Notes under the pieces: model-generated
What the model was told of the DNA's origin: nothing
The model's database searches: none
Seen by the model: the letters and a program-made list of their open reading frames with translations, nothing else
Translations under genes and position numbers: made by a program
Part shown: positions 26,216 through 35,517 of the stretch, one piece after another
Numbering within the stretch: position 1 is the stretch's first letter
Layout of the letters: each line of letters opens with the position of its first letter
Source: Saprospira grandis
Lineage (GTDB): Bacteria > Bacteroidota > Bacteroidia > Chitinophagales > Saprospiraceae
Direction of reading: 5' to 3'
DNA length: 64,000 nt
Assembly: GCF_027594745.1 (NCBI RefSeq)
Contig: NZ_CP110854.1
Coordinates: 3,365,501-3,429,500, forward strand

Positions 26216-26482
26216 CTAGTGATCGTGACCTTCGTGGCTTTCTTCTTTAGCTTCGCCTTCAGCGGGAGCAGCTTCACCCTCAGCAGGAGCAGCTTCACCT
26301 TCGCCTTCAGTTGTAGCTTCAGTTTCAGGAGCGGCTTCAGTGTTGCCTTCTTCCTTTACTTCTTCACCACCTTCTTTGGTAGTTTCTTCTTGTTTAACTT
26401 CTTCTTTCTTGGGCGCTTCTTCACCGCAAGAAGTGATAGCAAAAGCGAAAACCATTACGAACAATAGATTCAAAAATTTCAT
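26216..26482 (-). CDS. Small acidic lipoprotein
   Basis: An 88-residue lipoprotein: signal MKFLNLLFVMVFAFAITSC with lipidated Cys19. The rest is a low-complexity Glu/Ala/Pro/Thr tail with two EGEAAPA repeats and a His-rich end (SHEGHDH) that could bind metal. Such short lipoproteins are common in Bacteroidota and have no assigned role. It lies downstream of another lipoprotein on the same strand (81-base gap), perhaps co-transcribed. Confidence 0.7.
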   Translation of the reverse strand: MKFLNLLFVMVFAFAITSCGEEAPKKEEVKQEETTKEGGEEVKEEGNTEAAPETEATTEGEGEAAPAEGEAAPAEGEAKEESHEGHDH

Positions 26483-26563
26483 GGTTGGAATGTTTGATAG
26501 ATCAAAAAAATGTGAATAGTCTGATTATATACAATAAGTGATTATTGTCTAATTTGTTGGCGC

Positions 26564-27016
26564 TTAGCGCTTTAGGATGGCCGAAATCTCTTCTCCATCG
26601 GGAGAATTGGCGGTAAATATGAGGGTCTTTTCGTCCCATTCTTTAATGGTCCAGGTTTCTGGAGCATCATTAGTATTGGTTACCTTAATGATGTTTTCTT
26701 CCTCGATTAGTTCATATTCGGAGGTAGAATTATCTTGCTCGTTAATCATATTAAGTTTACCATCCTTTTCGAAGATAAAGAGAAGAGCGCCTTTTTCAAA
26801 ATTCTCGGTTTTGCCTTTACTTTCCGTTTGGACCACAGACCATTTGCCCAAAAGTGTTTTTTCGGCAGCCTTGGCTACTTCTTCTTTTTGGCTACTATCT
26901 TGCGCTACTTCAGCGCTTTTAGGTTCATTATCTTCAACTTTGGCGGTTTCATTATTGCAAGAAAAAATAGCCAAGCTAAAGAGTAAAAATAGAAAAGCGT
27001 GAAAAACCTTTTTCAT
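26564..27016 (-). CDS. Lipocalin-like lipoprotein
   Basis: A 150-residue protein with a lipoprotein signal (LLFSLAIFSC, Cys20), an acidic linker (to about residue 55) and a beta-rich domain starting LLGKWSVVQTESKG and ending ETWTIKEWDEKTLIFTA. This is the usual layout of Bacteroidota lipocalin-like lipoproteins. Ligand and role are unknown. It shares its overall plan with the lipoprotein at 22203. Confidence 0.7.
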   Translation of the reverse strand: MKKVFHAFLFLLFSLAIFSCNNETAKVEDNEPKSAEVAQDSSQKEEVAKAAEKTLLGKWSVVQTESKGKTENFEKGALLFIFEKDGKLNMINEQDNSTSEYELIEEENIIKVTNTNDAPETWTIKEWDEKTLIFTANSPDGEEISAILKR

Positions 27017-27252
27017 TTGGTGTAATTTCTACTTGAGAATAAATTCAAGCTGGGTTGATTTAAAAAGCGGCTACAAAATTAAACAAAAGTCTAGTAAGCT
27101 ATTTAAATCCTAGGTTAATTTTTGATGTATTCGCTACTTTTTTTGGGCAGCCTTCTTTTTAGCCAAGAAAATTAGGAAATAATCGTTAAATTATTGACTT
27201 GAGGCAGCAGCTATTCTGCAATTTATTAAGTTTTTTTTAACAACTTAGCGAT

Positions 27253-28056
27253 ATGGATCCCAAACATCAAAAAAATTTAGATTTTCTGCAAGAGCAAAGT
27301 CCGCTTTCGGCAGAAGAGAATGTAGAAATTTTTGATCGGCATAAATATGATTTGCGGCTTTCTTTGTGGGAGGCGCTTTGGCCAAGGGAAGAAAAAGAGG
27401 CTTTATTTCAAATTTATGAGGGGGCCGACAATGCTATGCAGCAGCGTTTGCAGGCTTTAGAAAAGTTGTTGTTATTTTATTGTCCCAATCCAAAGTTTAA
27501 GGCCATTATCTTGGACCTAAAGCGGAGGAAGACCGTGAAAATTAAGGCCACAACTGCGGAGAATTTGCAAAAGTTCCGAAGGATTCCAACAAAAGCAGAA
27601 ATTTTGCGATTTTTTGATGCTTTGGGCAGCAAGGATGAAGCTTTGGCGGCTCGTTTATTATTGGGCCTACAAGATTTTGGTCGAGAAGTAGCCCCTCAGG
27701 AGCGTTATATTCAGATGATGGCCGAGGCCGATGACATCGCCTTGGCGGATGCGGCCCTAACGCTTTTGGCTCGTATTCCAGGGGCTTTTGTTCGTTCTTT
27801 GCCGCTCTATCAGTTTTTGTTGCATCAGCCCAATCGGCGTTTTCAGGTGCTCAAGAATTTGCAGGGGGCCAGAGGCCTAAATCCAGAGTTGTTATTTAGT
27901 TTTTTTCGGCCCATCATTAGTGATTATGAGCGTTTGGCTCGCACAGATGGCATGATTAACGACCTTTGGCCAGAAATGCAATTGATTCGGAGCATTTTGT
28001 CCAATAATGGGGGAGGGGGCCGAGTCTGGCAATTCGAGTCAGAAGTATTGAAGTAA
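27253..28056 (+). CDS. Uncharacterised helical protein
   Basis: A 267-residue, probably cytoplasmic protein without signal peptide or membrane segments. It looks mostly alpha-helical with repeated leucine/alanine blocks (ALAARLLLGLQDFG, DAALTLLARIPG), somewhat like HEAT-type repeats, but I cannot assign a family. Codon use is like the housekeeping genes. It stands alone, convergent with the ABC transporter gene across a shared terminator. Confidence 0.6.
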   Translation: MDPKHQKNLDFLQEQSPLSAEENVEIFDRHKYDLRLSLWEALWPREEKEALFQIYEGADNAMQQRLQALEKLLLFYCPNPKFKAIILDLKRRKTVKIKATTAENLQKFRRIPTKAEILRFFDALGSKDEALAARLLLGLQDFGREVAPQERYIQMMAEADDIALADAALTLLARIPGAFVRSLPLYQFLLHQPNRRFQVLKNLQGARGLNPELLFSFFRPIISDYERLARTDGMINDLWPEMQLIRSILSNNGGGGRVWQFESEVLK

Positions 28057-28060
28057 TAAA

Positions 28061-28091
28061 AAAGACCAAAGCTAAACTAGCTTTGGTCTTT
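28061..28091. terminator. Bidirectional terminator
   Basis: Perfect 14-bp stem AAAGACCAAAGCTA/TAGCTTTGGTCTTT with an AAC loop between convergent genes. Confidence 0.85.
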
Positions 28092-28096
28092 GGTTT

Positions 28097-29839
28097 TTAG
28101 GCCTCTTCGCAGCCATCAAATAGTTCGTTGAAGTAAGGCTGTTTTTTTAGCTCATTATAACAGCCATTAAAAATAATCTCGCCCTTATCCAGAACAATGA
28201 CTCGTTTACAGCGGGCGGCCAGCTCAGAAGAGCGGCTAACGGCCACTAAGGTCCAAGGCGCATTAGGCGCAGTAAGCAAATTCGTCAACATCCGCTTTTC
28301 TCTACTTTCTAAACCAACCAAGAGGTTTTCGGCGGCCAAAAAACGAGGATGGTCCACAATACAACGGGCCAATAAAATCTTTTTGATCGTTGATTGCGAT
28401 AAGCCCTGTCCATCGGAGGGAATCATGGCGTCTAAACCTTCTGGATGCTCCTGCAAAAAGCGGTCAAGTCCTACCGCCCGACAAGTAGAAAGGACATCCT
28501 GGGCCGTAACATCTTTTCTCCCCATGGCAATGTTTTCTAGCAAATTGCCATAAAATAAATGCTCTTCCCTCAAGTAATCGCCCATATAAGAGCGCAAGCT
28601 ACTCAGGTTGAGGTTGCGAATGGGCATTTGGTTATAATCAATGGTCCCCTTAAAGTTTTGGTACAAGCCTAGCAAAATTCGCAAGAGAGTCGTTTTTCCC
28701 GAATCGGCAAAACCCGTAATGCAAAGGTGCTCTCCTCCGCCCAACTCAAAAGAAATATCTTTGAGTACCGGCGGCATCAGCGGCTCTGGATGATAACTCA
28801 TTTTGTGTACCCGAAGATGAATCCCCTTGTTTCCAACAATTTCCTGAAAATCAATCCCTTCCTCTTCTTCCAAAGGCAAATCCGTAACATGGGCAATTTT
28901 CTCAATGGCCGTCAGGACATCAAAAACGGTTTCCATGCTCAAAATAATCTTCTCCAAGGCATTGAGCACCATGATAATCATGATTTCTGCCGCTACAAAT
29001 TGCCCAATGTTCATTTCATTCGAAATAACCAAGCCTCCACCCAATAACAATAGGGCCAAGGTGGCGCCTCCCCGAACACCCACCATGCTCATAAACTGCT
29101 GTCGATAAACCGCAAAATGACTCTGCCGATGCTTGAGGTAACTCCCCACCAACTCATCGGTTTTTTCTAGGGGATATTGAGTGCGCCCAGCCAACTTAAA
29201 GGAGCCCATGGTCCGCCCCAATTCCTCTAACCAATAGGCTACTTTATATTTATATTTTGATTCGCGCAAGCTGCTGGCCAAACCTTCCTGATAGGTAAAG
29301 TATAAAATAGCCACCAATACAAATAGTAAGGTTAGTCCAAAAAAAACGAAGAAAGGGTGGTAGGTCGCCAACAAAATTAACCCAAATAGAATTTGTAATA
29401 CAGAAGCCGGCAAATCAATGATGAGCTTGGGTACCCCCTTTTGCACCGATAAGGTGTCAAAGAAACGGTTGGACAATTCGGGCGCATAAGCCTCCCGAAT
29501 GCTCTCCATCTTGAAGCGCGGAATCCGATAGGCAAACTCAAAGGCCGAACGCGTAAATATCCGCTGCTGAATTCCCTCCGCAATCAATACTTGCATATAA
29601 CGAGTGATCCCCACCGCCACACTAGCCCCGGTAATCAAAAAACAGAGGGTGTACCAACTGGTCGTGGTCTCTCCAATCGCAATGTAGTTAATGATCGCTT
29701 GTATTCCCAAAGGAATACCCAAACCTAAAAGGCCCGCAAAAAAAGCGTAAAAACTGACTAAATAAATATCTTTGCGGTCAAGGTATAACATCTTGCCTAG
29801 CCGCTTGAGCGGCTTAAAAGAAGGCTGAACTGAAGCCAT
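28097..29839 (-). CDS. ABC exporter-type half transporter with a degenerate ATPase domain
   Basis: A 580-residue fusion of a type-1 ABC membrane domain (six segments within about residues 25-310) and a nucleotide-binding domain (about 340-575). Start taken at ATG 29839 (MASVQPSFKP); the frame continues to 29881 but then overlaps the opposite gene more. Walker A is present (GFADSGKTT). The signature LSGGQ is replaced by GLSQST. The Walker B region reads FLAAENL, lacking the Asp of the usual LLLLDE, and the switch His region reads VAVSRSSEL. So ATP hydrolysis may be weak or absent unless it pairs with another half. No HlyD partner is adjacent. Substrate unknown. Confidence 0.85.
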   Translation of the reverse strand: MASVQPSFKPLKRLGKMLYLDRKDIYLVSFYAFFAGLLGLGIPLGIQAIINYIAIGETTTSWYTLCFLITGASVAVGITRYMQVLIAEGIQQRIFTRSAFEFAYRIPRFKMESIREAYAPELSNRFFDTLSVQKGVPKLIIDLPASVLQILFGLILLATYHPFFVFFGLTLLFVLVAILYFTYQEGLASSLRESKYKYKVAYWLEELGRTMGSFKLAGRTQYPLEKTDELVGSYLKHRQSHFAVYRQQFMSMVGVRGGATLALLLLGGGLVISNEMNIGQFVAAEIMIIMVLNALEKIILSMETVFDVLTAIEKIAHVTDLPLEEEEGIDFQEIVGNKGIHLRVHKMSYHPEPLMPPVLKDISFELGGGEHLCITGFADSGKTTLLRILLGLYQNFKGTIDYNQMPIRNLNLSSLRSYMGDYLREEHLFYGNLLENIAMGRKDVTAQDVLSTCRAVGLDRFLQEHPEGLDAMIPSDGQGLSQSTIKKILLARCIVDHPRFLAAENLLVGLESREKRMLTNLLTAPNAPWTLVAVSRSSELAARCKRVIVLDKGEIIFNGCYNELKKQPYFNELFDGCEEA

Positions 29840-29928
29840 AAGATGATTTAGAAGGGGTTGAAATGATAGTAATACTATCAAAAATACGGTTTCCTATTCC
29901 ACAACAGCAAAAAAAAGCAAAGGTTTTT

Positions 29929-30594
29929 ATGCTAGATCTAGATTTTTATCAAAACATTAAGAAGGAGTTGGCCAATGGACAAACGGAATTGGTGGCGGTT
30001 TCCAAAACTAAACCCGCTGCCGCTATTCAGGCCCTCTACGATCAAGGACAACGCATTTTTGGCGAAAATAAGGTGCAGGAACTCCTAGAAAAGGCCGAAA
30101 GCCTCCCCAAAGATATTGAATGGCATCTAATTGGCCACCTACAGCGCAATAAAGTGAAATATATTGCCCCTTTTGTGAGCCTGATTCATGCCGTAGATAG
30201 CCTCCGCCTCTTAAAGGAGATTAACAAGGAGGCCCAAAAAAATAACAGAATCATTCCCTGTCTGCTCCAATTTCATATTGCCCAAGAAGAGAGTAAATTT
30301 GGCCTCAATTGGACCAACGCTCAGGCGCTCTTAACCTCTGAAGAGTACGCCCAAATGAAAAATATCAAAATTGTTGGCCTGATGGGCATGGCCAGCTTTA
30401 GCGATAATCAGGAACAGGTTTTGGCCGAGTTTGGCCAATTAGCCAGCTATTTCCAAAGGCTAAAAGAACAGTTTTTTGCCCAAGATCCTAGCTTTAAGGA
30501 GCTCTCTATGGGCATGTCCGGAGATTATAAATTGGCCCTACAACAAGGCAGTACGCTGGTCCGTATTGGCTCGGCCCTTTTTGGCCAACGTTAG
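29929..30594 (+). CDS. YggS/PROSC-family pyridoxal-phosphate homeostasis protein
   Basis: A single-domain PLP-binding TIM barrel that buffers vitamin B6 pools. Seen: LVAVSKTKPAAAI, carrying the PLP lysine (residues 21-33), FGENKVQELLEK, EWHLIGHLQRNK and GLMGMASF, and MGMSGDYKLA near the C-terminus, all family hallmarks. I start it at ATG 29929 (221 residues, typical length); upstream extension to 29863 would add an unlikely leader. It is divergent from the ABC gene. Confidence 0.93.
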   Translation: MLDLDFYQNIKKELANGQTELVAVSKTKPAAAIQALYDQGQRIFGENKVQELLEKAESLPKDIEWHLIGHLQRNKVKYIAPFVSLIHAVDSLRLLKEINKEAQKNNRIIPCLLQFHIAQEESKFGLNWTNAQALLTSEEYAQMKNIKIVGLMGMASFSDNQEQVLAEFGQLASYFQRLKEQFFAQDPSFKELSMGMSGDYKLALQQGSTLVRIGSALFGQR

Positions 30595-30606
30595 CAGCAT
30601 GATGAT

Positions 30607-30755
30607 TTGGGGCTGCCCACTCGCTTCGCTCGGGTCGGGCTATGTCGCAGCTCGCTATTCGCTCGGCCCTGCAGCGCTTTCAGCGCTTTGGTCTGCCGCC
30701 TGCGGCGGCCCTGCTTTCTATCCCTCAGCCTGCGGCGCTCCGCGCCTGCAAGATC
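30607..30755 (+). repeat. GC-rich intergenic element, A type, plus orientation
   Basis: Begins 12 bases after the yggS stop, TTGGGGCTGCCCAC. The inner hairpin is AGCGCT/AGCGCT, the second GCCGCC/GGCGGC. Confidence 0.85.
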
Positions 30756-30770
30756 CTAAAATAAACTAGC

Positions 30771-31358
30771 ATGAAAGAAAAACTATCTGCCGACTATTGG
30801 CAAAATCGATACCTCGAGCAAACTACGGGCTGGAACGCCGGCAGCTGCACTCGCCCTATTGCTACTTATATTGATCAGCTGGAGGATTTGGACCTCAAAA
30901 TTCTTATTCCAGGCTGTGGCCACGGCCATGAGGCCCAATATCTCTACCAAAAAGGCTTTAGAAATATCCACCTCTGCGATTGGGCCCAAGAACCACTAAG
31001 CCAACTCCAAGAAAAGCTGAGCGATTTGCCCCCTAGCCACTTTCATCAAGGCGATTTTTTTGCCCTGCAAGAAGATAATTTTGACCTCATCATCGAACAA
31101 ACTTTTTTCTGCGCCCTACCGCCCAAACTTCGGCCCCAATATGCCCAAAAAATGGCTAGCTTACTGGCCCCCACAGGCCAACTTATTGGCCTGCTGTTCA
31201 ATTTTCCGCTCTGCCAAGAAGGCCCACCCTTTGGCGGTAGCCTAGCCAGCTATCAACAACTTTTTAAGGCTTATTTTTCTTCGGTCCAAATAAATGATTG
31301 CCATAACTCCATTAAACCCCGAGCAGGCAAAGAGTATTTTGTGCAACTGCGGCCCTAA
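30771..31358 (+). CDS. SAM-dependent methyltransferase, TPMT family
   Basis: A 195-residue class I methyltransferase of the thiopurine/halide methyltransferase group. The N-terminal family signature YWQNRYLEQTTGWNAG (about 9-24) is clear, followed by SAM-binding motif I IPGCGHGHEAQYL (about 46-58) and the FDLIIEQTFFCALPP block (about 103-117). Members methylate halides, thiols or thiocyanate; the substrate here is unknown. It is first of three same-strand genes. Confidence 0.85.
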   Translation: MKEKLSADYWQNRYLEQTTGWNAGSCTRPIATYIDQLEDLDLKILIPGCGHGHEAQYLYQKGFRNIHLCDWAQEPLSQLQEKLSDLPPSHFHQGDFFALQEDNFDLIIEQTFFCALPPKLRPQYAQKMASLLAPTGQLIGLLFNFPLCQEGPPFGGSLASYQQLFKAYFSSVQINDCHNSIKPRAGKEYFVQLRP

Positions 31359-31414
31359 GGTTTGCCTAGCTCCCTAATATAAGCTATATTTAAGGATCCA
31401 AAAGACCAACTATT

Positions 31415-31852
31415 ATGCTTCGTTATTGCACCGCTTTTTGTCTCCTTAGTCTGCTCTTTTCTTGCCAAACTACTCCAACGGATTCTCCCTTGGACCAACA
31501 GCAAAGTCTAGAGTTAGAAGAGCTGCGCTCTTCTGCCGCAGAAGAAAGAACTAAACGAAAAATCAATTGGGCCAAAATTGATCTAGAACAACTGCCCAAT
31601 ATCTCCGAACAAAGCAAAGTTTTGCAAGAAGGCCTAAAGGTTTCTTTAGAAACAGAAGAAACTAACGAATCGCTAGTTTGTAGTATCCTGGACCAAAACG
31701 GCAGCTTGCAACAACAGTTTTTTCCGCCCATTCAAGCCGGAAAAAACCAAAAACTCGATTTAGATTTTAGCCAATTCCAAGCTGGCGAGTATTATGTGGT
31801 CATCCTTGGTGAGGCAACCTACCGCCGTTTTTCGGTGGCCAAATTGCGCTAA
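31415..31852 (+). CDS. Lipoprotein of unknown function
   Basis: A 145-residue protein with a lipoprotein signal (FCLLSLLFSC, Cys17). A charged helical segment (about 25-60) precedes a C-terminal beta-rich part ending GEYYVVILGEATYRRFSVAK. That end resembles the type IX sorting-tail fold, but for a lipoprotein it may only be a short beta sandwich. It ends seven bases before the DUF2520 gene. Confidence 0.6.
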   Translation: MLRYCTAFCLLSLLFSCQTTPTDSPLDQQQSLELEELRSSAAEERTKRKINWAKIDLEQLPNISEQSKVLQEGLKVSLETEETNESLVCSILDQNGSLQQQFFPPIQAGKNQKLDLDFSQFQAGEYYVVILGEATYRRFSVAKLR

Positions 31853-31858
31853 TACAAG

Positions 31859-32629
31859 ATGCAGATACATATTATAGGTACGGGAAAGGTCGGCCAAGCG
31901 CTAGGCCATGCTTTTTTAAAGGCGGGGCATAGCATTGGGCAATGCTATAGCAGAACCCCTGAAAAGGCCCAAAAAGCGGCTCAGGACTTAGGGGGCCAAG
32001 CGGTTTTTGCCCTCGATCAATTAGAGAATCAAGCGGGTTATTATTTACTGGCGGTGCATGATAGAGCCATTGCTGAGGTATTGGCCCAATTGCCTCAAAG
32101 TATCCGTAATGAACGACTGATTTTGCACTGCTCGGGGGCTACGCCATTAAGCGCACTGGCTCAAGCCAAGCAATACGGCATTTTTTATCCTTTGCAAAGT
32201 TTTCATGAGGGCTATTTACCCGATTTGGCCCGCATTCCGATCTGTTTGGCGGCTTCTTCTCCTGTTCTTTTGGAGCAATTAAAGGATTTGGCCAAATCGC
32301 TAGGCTGCCGCTACCATTTATTAGCAGAGGAACAATGGCCAGCTCTGCATCTGGCCGCCGTTATGGTCAATAATTTCAGTAACTATCTTTTTGCCATGGG
32401 CCAAAGCATTTGTGAGCAGGCCCAAATCGATCCAGAAATTCTTTTTCCCCTAATTTTGCAAAGCGCCCAGCGCCTAGAAGAAGGTCCTGCCAAAGACTTT
32501 CAAACGGGCCCCGCCATCCGAGGAGACCAAAGCAGCATGCAAAAACATCAGGCCTATTTGGCCGAGCATCAACCGCAGTTGCTGGCCCTCTACCAATTGC
32601 TGAGTCAACGCATTGAGGAGGACCTCTAA
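31859..32629 (+). CDS. Rossmann-fold/DUF2520 protein, possible PanG-type ketopantoate reductase
   Basis: A 256-residue NAD(P)-binding protein. The N-terminal Rossmann motif IIGTGKVGQALGHAF (residues 4-18) and a C-terminal helical DUF2520 domain (about 125-250, with HLAAVMVNNFSNYLFAMG) give the architecture of a family that includes PanG, an alternative ketopantoate reductase in pantothenate synthesis. PanG function is known for some members only, so it is a suggestion. The gene follows a lipoprotein by six bases and is followed by a repeat element. Confidence 0.8.
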   Translation: MQIHIIGTGKVGQALGHAFLKAGHSIGQCYSRTPEKAQKAAQDLGGQAVFALDQLENQAGYYLLAVHDRAIAEVLAQLPQSIRNERLILHCSGATPLSALAQAKQYGIFYPLQSFHEGYLPDLARIPICLAASSPVLLEQLKDLAKSLGCRYHLLAEEQWPALHLAAVMVNNFSNYLFAMGQSICEQAQIDPEILFPLILQSAQRLEEGPAKDFQTGPAIRGDQSSMQKHQAYLAEHQPQLLALYQLLSQRIEEDL

Positions 32630-32655
32630 GGGCTAGCCCCACTTCTGCGGCGGAC

Positions 32656-32785
32656 AGGGCGCGAAGCGCCCGCAGGCCTAGGGGCCTGAAAGGGTGGCCG
32701 AAGGCCAGACCGAAGCCCGAAGGGCTGAAGGGCCGAGCAGAGAGCGAGCCCTGCAAGGGCCCGGCCGCCAAAGGCGGCAGGCCCC
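32656..32785 (-). repeat. GC-rich intergenic element, A/B hybrid, minus orientation
   Basis: The linkers mix A and B features (CGCAGGCCTAGGGGCC...GGCGGCAGGCCCC). The inner hairpin is AGCCC/GGGCT. It ends six bases before the stop codon of the next (minus-strand) gene. Confidence 0.8.
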
Positions 32786-32790
32786 AAAAA

Positions 32791-34233
32791 CTAGCCATCC
32801 AACAACAACTTTTTATAGGCAATAATGCCCGAAAGGGCCACGCCCGGAATTCCCTGCCCCGGATAAGCCGTGTCGCCACAAAGATAGGCGCCCTTCTCTA
32901 GGCGAGCATCCAGCATTTGCCAGGGCTTAATGCGGAGAAATTGGGGATAACCGCCCACAAAACCAAACTTGCGCTGGGTCCAGCTTTCCCAGCTGCTAGA
33001 AGCCGAGCTATGCCGGTACAAAACCTGATCTTGAGCAATATAGCCCTGCTCGTCCAAGACCTTTAGGATCTCTTCTTCTAGGGCGGCCTTGTCTTTAACG
33101 GGCCGGCGGGCGGGGTCTGGAATATGTGTAGAAATAGAGGCTACGCCCTGGCCCAAAGGCGCTCGATACCAATCTATGGGGTCCGAAAAACTGAGGAAAA
33201 TACTCTGGCTTCCAATCTGAGAAAGTGGCTGTTTGAGATGTATTTGATGGTGCAAAACAGGGGAGTCCTCTCGTCGTTTAAAGCCTATGCCCATCTGAAA
33301 AGCCGAATTGAGCTGCGGGCTCTGCAACAACCGCTTTTTATAGCGCTGATGTAGCTTTTTATTGGGCCAAATATCGAGTAAATTATTGATAGGAATACCC
33401 GAAATCAGGCGATCAAAAGCCATTGGGCCCTGATTAGTCTGCAAAATATATTGCCCATTTTTGCGCTCAATCTGCTCTACTTTTCGCCGCAAATGAAGCT
33501 GCCCGCCTTGGGCCTCAATATAATCGCAAAAAGGTTTGACCAGTTGGTAGAGCCCTCCATAGACATAATAATTTCCGAAAAGCGTGTAGCAAAGCGCCGT
33601 GGCCCCAAATAAAACATTGACCTCTTCTAGGTAATTTTGGGCCGTAATGAGCAGCTGCTCATTGACAAAGGCAATGAAATCGGGATTTTTGTCTAGTCCA
33701 TATTGTTGCAGCATCTTTTTCATCGAGCGAAAGGTGAGTCCCGCAAAAGCCAACTGCTTGGGCCGAAACCCCTTGATCATAGGCCCCAAATCTCGCCAAG
33801 AAGAGGGCGGAAAACTCTGCTGCTGCAAGGAGGTTTCCCAAACAAACTGACTAATCGCATAGGCGCGCCGCCAAAAAGCCGCCTGCCCTTTTGGGCCAAA
33901 AATGCGCTCGGCCTCCCTAATCCAATCTTCCAAATTGGCAAATCGCTCTAGCTGCTGCCCATTTTTTAGCCGAATTTGCATGGGCCGATCCAAGGGCTTC
34001 ATATCAATTTGGATCGCCGTTTGCTCTAAAATATAGCGCAAAGGCATATGCTCGTCTAAGCCCACTACAGTGGTGGCCCCGGCCTCAAAAATAAAGCCCT
34101 TACGATAATAAGAACTTGTGCAACCCCCAGGCAAATAATTTTGTTCTATAATATGAACAGCATGTCCATCCTTGGCCAAGAGCGCCCCCGCAGAAAGACT
34201 CCCCATGCCCGAGCCAATAATGCCTATTTTCAT
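32791..34233 (-). CDS. FAD-dependent oxidoreductase of the phytoene desaturase/carotenoid isomerase family
   Basis: A 480-residue flavoprotein. The dinucleotide-binding motif GIIGSGMGSLSAGALLA (3-19) and GGCTSSYYRKGFIFEAGATT (36-55) match CrtI/CrtD/CrtH-type desaturases, isomerases and retinol saturases. The C-terminal FAD loop LCGDTAYPGQGIPGVALSG (about 450-468) is intact. No other carotenoid genes are near, so a role in carotenoid or related polyene metabolism is likely but the reaction cannot be named. It is divergent from folE across 286 bases. Confidence 0.82.
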   Translation of the reverse strand: MKIGIIGSGMGSLSAGALLAKDGHAVHIIEQNYLPGGCTSSYYRKGFIFEAGATTVVGLDEHMPLRYILEQTAIQIDMKPLDRPMQIRLKNGQQLERFANLEDWIREAERIFGPKGQAAFWRRAYAISQFVWETSLQQQSFPPSSWRDLGPMIKGFRPKQLAFAGLTFRSMKKMLQQYGLDKNPDFIAFVNEQLLITAQNYLEEVNVLFGATALCYTLFGNYYVYGGLYQLVKPFCDYIEAQGGQLHLRRKVEQIERKNGQYILQTNQGPMAFDRLISGIPINNLLDIWPNKKLHQRYKKRLLQSPQLNSAFQMGIGFKRREDSPVLHHQIHLKQPLSQIGSQSIFLSFSDPIDWYRAPLGQGVASISTHIPDPARRPVKDKAALEEEILKVLDEQGYIAQDQVLYRHSSASSSWESWTQRKFGFVGGYPQFLRIKPWQMLDARLEKGAYLCGDTAYPGQGIPGVALSGIIAYKKLLLDG

Positions 34234-34371
34234 TTTTCTGTTAATTTTTTTTAACTAGTCTAAGTAGTATTTTAAACAAAAAAAAGCAAGGCCTGTTTGA
34301 AAAGGCGTCAGAGATCTACACCTAATTTCCCAAAATGTGCAAACTGCCTACTCTAAATCAACAGATTCTCT

Positions 34372-34379
34372 TAGCTTTG
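34372..34379 (+). promoter_or_regulatory. Possible -7 box of folE
   Basis: TAGCTTTG fits TAnnTTTG but lies 140 bases before the ATG and lacks a clear -33 box. The intervening leader contains AACCGTAAAA and AGTCGTATCTA, both also found before the gene at 9329. Confidence 0.3.
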
Positions 34380-34519
34380 TTGTTTTAGCTGGCCGCAAAT
34401 TTTAAAGGCGAAAAGCTAAACGAACCGTAAAATTCAGTCGTATCTAACGACAAAAAAAGTAGCAGAGCTTTTTCTGAATTTTTTATCTGCCTATTTTTTC
34501 AGAAGTAAATTCAATCAAG

Positions 34520-35215
34520 ATGAACCAATCCGTAAAAACACTCACTGCCCAAGAGCAGGCCCTATTTGATGAAATGGGGGACCAACATATCCTTAGCTCT
34601 ATCGATACGCCTATGCGAGAGGATGCTTTTTTGCTTTCCGATGAGGAAAAAGTAGAGCAGATTCAAGCCCATTTTAAGGCTATCATGGAAATTATGGGGC
34701 TCGATCTCAACGATGACTCCCTAAAAGGTACGCCCTACCGAGTGGCCAAAATGTATGTTAAGGAGATTTTTAGTGGCCTCAATCCAGCCAATAAACCCAA
34801 AATTGCCCTTTTCGAAAATAAATATCAGTATGAAGAAATGCTGATCGAGAAGAACATTTTGTTGCAATCTACCTGCGAACACCACTTTTTGCCCATCTAT
34901 GGCAAGGCCCATGTAGCATATATTCCCAATGGTAAAGTGATCGGCCTCTCAAAGATTAACCGATTAGTGCAGTATTATGCCAAACGCCCGCAGGTGCAAG
35001 AACGCCTAAGCCGCCAAATCTTAGAAGAACTCAAAACGAGCCTAGGCACCAATGATGTGGCCGTTTATATTGATGCAAAACATATGTGTGTCTCTACCCG
35101 AGGCATCCAAGATATATCTAGTAGTACGGTAACAACCGCCTACAGTGGTCAATTTGAAAAAGAGCAGTTCCGCAAGGAGTTTTTAGCTGCCATTCACCAT
35201 GATGTCCGCTACTAA
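34520..35215 (+). CDS. folE: GTP cyclohydrolase I
   Basis: First enzyme of tetrahydrofolate and queuosine-type pterin synthesis: GTP to 7,8-dihydroneopterin triphosphate. The zinc-site block STCEHHFLPIYG gives Cys119 and His121-122, with the second Cys in HMCVSTRG near 192; GKVIGLSKINRLV (about 138-150) and RVAKMYVKEIFSGL are also typical. At 231 residues it is a little longer than E. coli FolE, due to an N-terminal extension. A terminator and a B-type repeat follow. Confidence 0.96.
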   Translation: MNQSVKTLTAQEQALFDEMGDQHILSSIDTPMREDAFLLSDEEKVEQIQAHFKAIMEIMGLDLNDDSLKGTPYRVAKMYVKEIFSGLNPANKPKIALFENKYQYEEMLIEKNILLQSTCEHHFLPIYGKAHVAYIPNGKVIGLSKINRLVQYYAKRPQVQERLSRQILEELKTSLGTNDVAVYIDAKHMCVSTRGIQDISSSTVTTAYSGQFEKEQFRKEFLAAIHHDVRY

Positions 35216-35250
35216 ATGTTGCTCCTTACAGCTAGATGTTTATTGTTGTA

Positions 35251-35278
35251 GGTCCTCTGGGAAGAGGGCCTTTTTTTT
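35251..35278 (+). terminator. Terminator of folE
   Basis: Stem GGTCCTCT/AGAGGGCC with loop GGGA and eight T. The T run runs straight into the B-type repeat. Confidence 0.8.
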
Positions 35279-35421
35279 GGGGCCTCCGCAGCAAAGCTGC
35301 GGCGCTACGCTTCAGGGCTCGCTGCTCGCTCGGCCCTTCGCTGGCTTTGCCAGCTCGGTCTGGCCCTGCGGGCCACCCTTCCGCATCGCTAGGCCTGCGG
35401 GCGCTTCGCGCCCTGTCTACC
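35279..35421 (+). repeat. GC-rich intergenic element, B type, plus orientation
   Basis: Starts GGGGCCTCCGC; hairpins CCGCAGC/GCTGCGG, GCTGGC/GCCAGC, GGCCC/GGGCC and GGGCGC/GCGCCC. Confidence 0.85.
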
Positions 35422-35517
35422 GCAAATATAAAGGACCCACTAAACAACTTCTTTCCTTAGGCTGTTGTATAAACATCAAAAAATCTTATTTTGACCTGAT
35501 CCAATTCAGTAGATTAT

